From an uncultured Parasutterella sp. (GTDB taxonomy: Bacteria; Pseudomonadota; Gammaproteobacteria; Burkholderiales; Burkholderiaceae_F), in assembly GCA_900766055.1 (NCBI GenBank), contig CAAFTZ010000176.1, positions 1-48,521 of the forward strand: 48,521 nt of DNA, in the 5' to 3' direction. Both the position numbers and the translations under genes were made by a program. Of this stretch, positions 47,358-48,521 are shown piece after piece. The stretch's first letter is position 1; each line of letters starts with the position of its first letter. Under the pieces are notes generated by a model. The model ran no database searches and was not told the DNA's origin. It worked only from the letters and a program-made list of their open reading frames with translations.

Positions 47358-48521
47358 GACACTCCGAAAATTTTTAAGGTCTATTTAGCTGTCAAACGCA
47401 GGTATCAGGAGCGCTCGAACTCAGCCAACAAGAAGATGATGTTTGAGTTCACCCGAAAAGACATTAACGTTAAAGAAGTCGGCCAAAACAATGTTATCCG
47501 CTTCCCGCTGCATGATGCATGGGCTGAAACCATCAATGCCATCCGAGACAGCGATATGCACAAACGTATGACACGCAAGAGCGACTATTGGCATTCCAAA
47601 GTTGAGGAAGCCGCCCGCAGCTCTGAGGGTTTTGTCCAGCTGCGCTGCAAGGAAATCGGTATTACGAACGACTTCCTGACGAATGGAGCCTAAACTGAAA
47701 AGTCTCTCGGCAAAAAAGGTTTTTATCCCTATCTGGACGGAAAGGACGTTGAGAAAGTAACGAACGGATTCAAGAGAATTTTCAAGGTCATTAAAACCAA
47801 AGAAACGGATAAGGGCGTTGCTCTCTTCTCCAAAGTTAATCAGGAAAGTCTGAAGACGCCCAAGGCCGAGATCCGGGAAGCTTTAATTAAAGCATTCGGG
47901 AAAGAAGGTCTCGTTAATCTCGTCAACAACAACCGCTTTTATCTGGCCCAAACGGAATACGAAGCGCTGACCGTTGCTGCGATTGAGCAGGAGAAAAAAC
48001 AGGGATTCTCGACTATTGCGCTGCCGCAAGATCCGACACGGATTCTCGGATTCCACGACAAAGTAAATCACCGGACATTTCTCATTGCCGACAACCTCAA
48101 ACCGGAGACTGCTTGCGCAGTGATGCTGCATGGAGTCGGCGTTCACATGGCCGCCGACTCCGACTTAAGGGCTAAGACCCGGAAACTGATTGACACGGCT
48201 GTCAACCTCTATGAAACCGGATTAAGAGCTGAAAATCCTTTGATGAAGATCGTTGAGAACCGTCTTCAGGAAAGCAGAATCTCCAGCAGTTCCTTTGATT
48301 ACCGGGAAGAAGTCTGCGGATATCTTGTCGAAGAAGCGGCAAAACCTCAGGCCCGAGCTCCGGCTGTCGTCCGATGGTTTAACGACGTTAAATCTACAGT
48401 CAATGTCTGGCTGCTCGAGCACGGCGTCAGAGATACCAGCAAGCTCTCAGCACTCGATCTCGCGACGATAGCCAAATCTAACGTCAAAGAAATCTCGAAG
48501 ATGCCGCAGGAGTATGAACTA
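47358..48521 (+). pseudogene. Broken phage polyvalent-type protein gene, partial
   Basis: A single reading frame is open from 47358 to the window edge except for one TAA at 47691-47693, after ITNDFLTNGA. Downstream it continues with sensible protein (GFYPYLDGKDVEKVTNGFKR, then PKAEIREALIKAFGKEGLVN and VVRWFNDVKSTVNVWLLEHG). The C-terminal part resembles conserved ends of large phage polyvalent proteins. A GAA to TAA change would account for the stop. The 5' part is missing, apparently lost at the IS insertion. An ATG at 47436 could still give an 85-residue product. It is a remnant of another prophage in the opposite orientation to the main late genes. Confidence 0.65.

Noticed and set aside
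45230..47435. Exact IS ends
   Set aside because: I compared both flanks for inverted repeats and found only weak matches around CTCCG, so no boundaries are claimed.

Overview
The window is almost entirely a temperate podovirus prophage, open at its left end and flanked on the right by other mobile-element remnants. The structural genes follow the Bordetella BPP-1 arrangement (terminase, podovirus head-tail connector, Bbp19-like protein, scaffold, capsid, Bbp16-like cement, tail tubes, ejection proteins). The tail-fibre N terminus is T7 gp17-like. The replication module is DUF2800, DUF2815, PolA, VRR-NUC and SNF2. Together these suggest a betaproteobacterial host, perhaps a gut Sutterellaceae member. 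The host guess rests on recalled gene-family resemblance, not on a search.

Layout, right to left along the minus strand. At 26.6-31.9 kb are a Cro-like gene, a Prim-Pol/D5 helicase, small genes and two tiny membrane proteins. At 5.8-26.5 kb lie packaging and virion genes: terS, an unusual 380-bp gap, terL, GNAT, a small beta-rich protein, portal, Bbp19-like, scaffold, capsid, cement, tail tubes A and B, and four ejection or internal proteins. One of these has a lysozyme-like domain and one is a 1304-residue polyvalent protein with ParB-like, nuclease-like and HExxH domains. At 0-5.7 kb is a tail-fibre cassette: a T7-type fibre with collagen-like triplets, three paralogous proteins with Mtd-like N termini and extremely regular cysteine tracts (one ending in a Hint domain), an Ig-like protein of unknown role, a radical SAM/SPASM enzyme, and a second probable radical SAM enzyme running off the window edge.

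On the plus strand, 31-34.1 kb holds the lysogeny region: a DUF4145 gene, a CI/LexA-type repressor and an RnlA-RnlB toxin-antitoxin pair, closed by a terminator. Four ATTC-N6-GAAT palindromes flank it, and they probably let the repressor silence both the leftward cro-like promoter and the rightward early operon. The rightward operon (34.2-43.3 kb) carries DNA metabolism genes and ends with an excisionase-like gene convergent with a P4-type tyrosine integrase.

Beyond the integrase, about 580 bp of non-coding DNA holds several arrays of short repeats phased at 10-12 bp and probably contains the attachment region. After it come a truncated second integrase, an IS1634-type transposase and a broken phage polyvalent gene, so this locus looks like a repeated integration site.

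The most novel elements are: (1) the cysteine-tract fibre proteins beside one or two radical SAM enzymes and a Hint domain, which I read as a possible post-translational modification system for phage tail appendages; (2) a 10-bp element, AGTGCGCATT on the transcribed strand, repeated five times at the gaps between late genes; (3) the phased repeat arrays at the right end. No sequence search was possible, so family names come from motif recognition.
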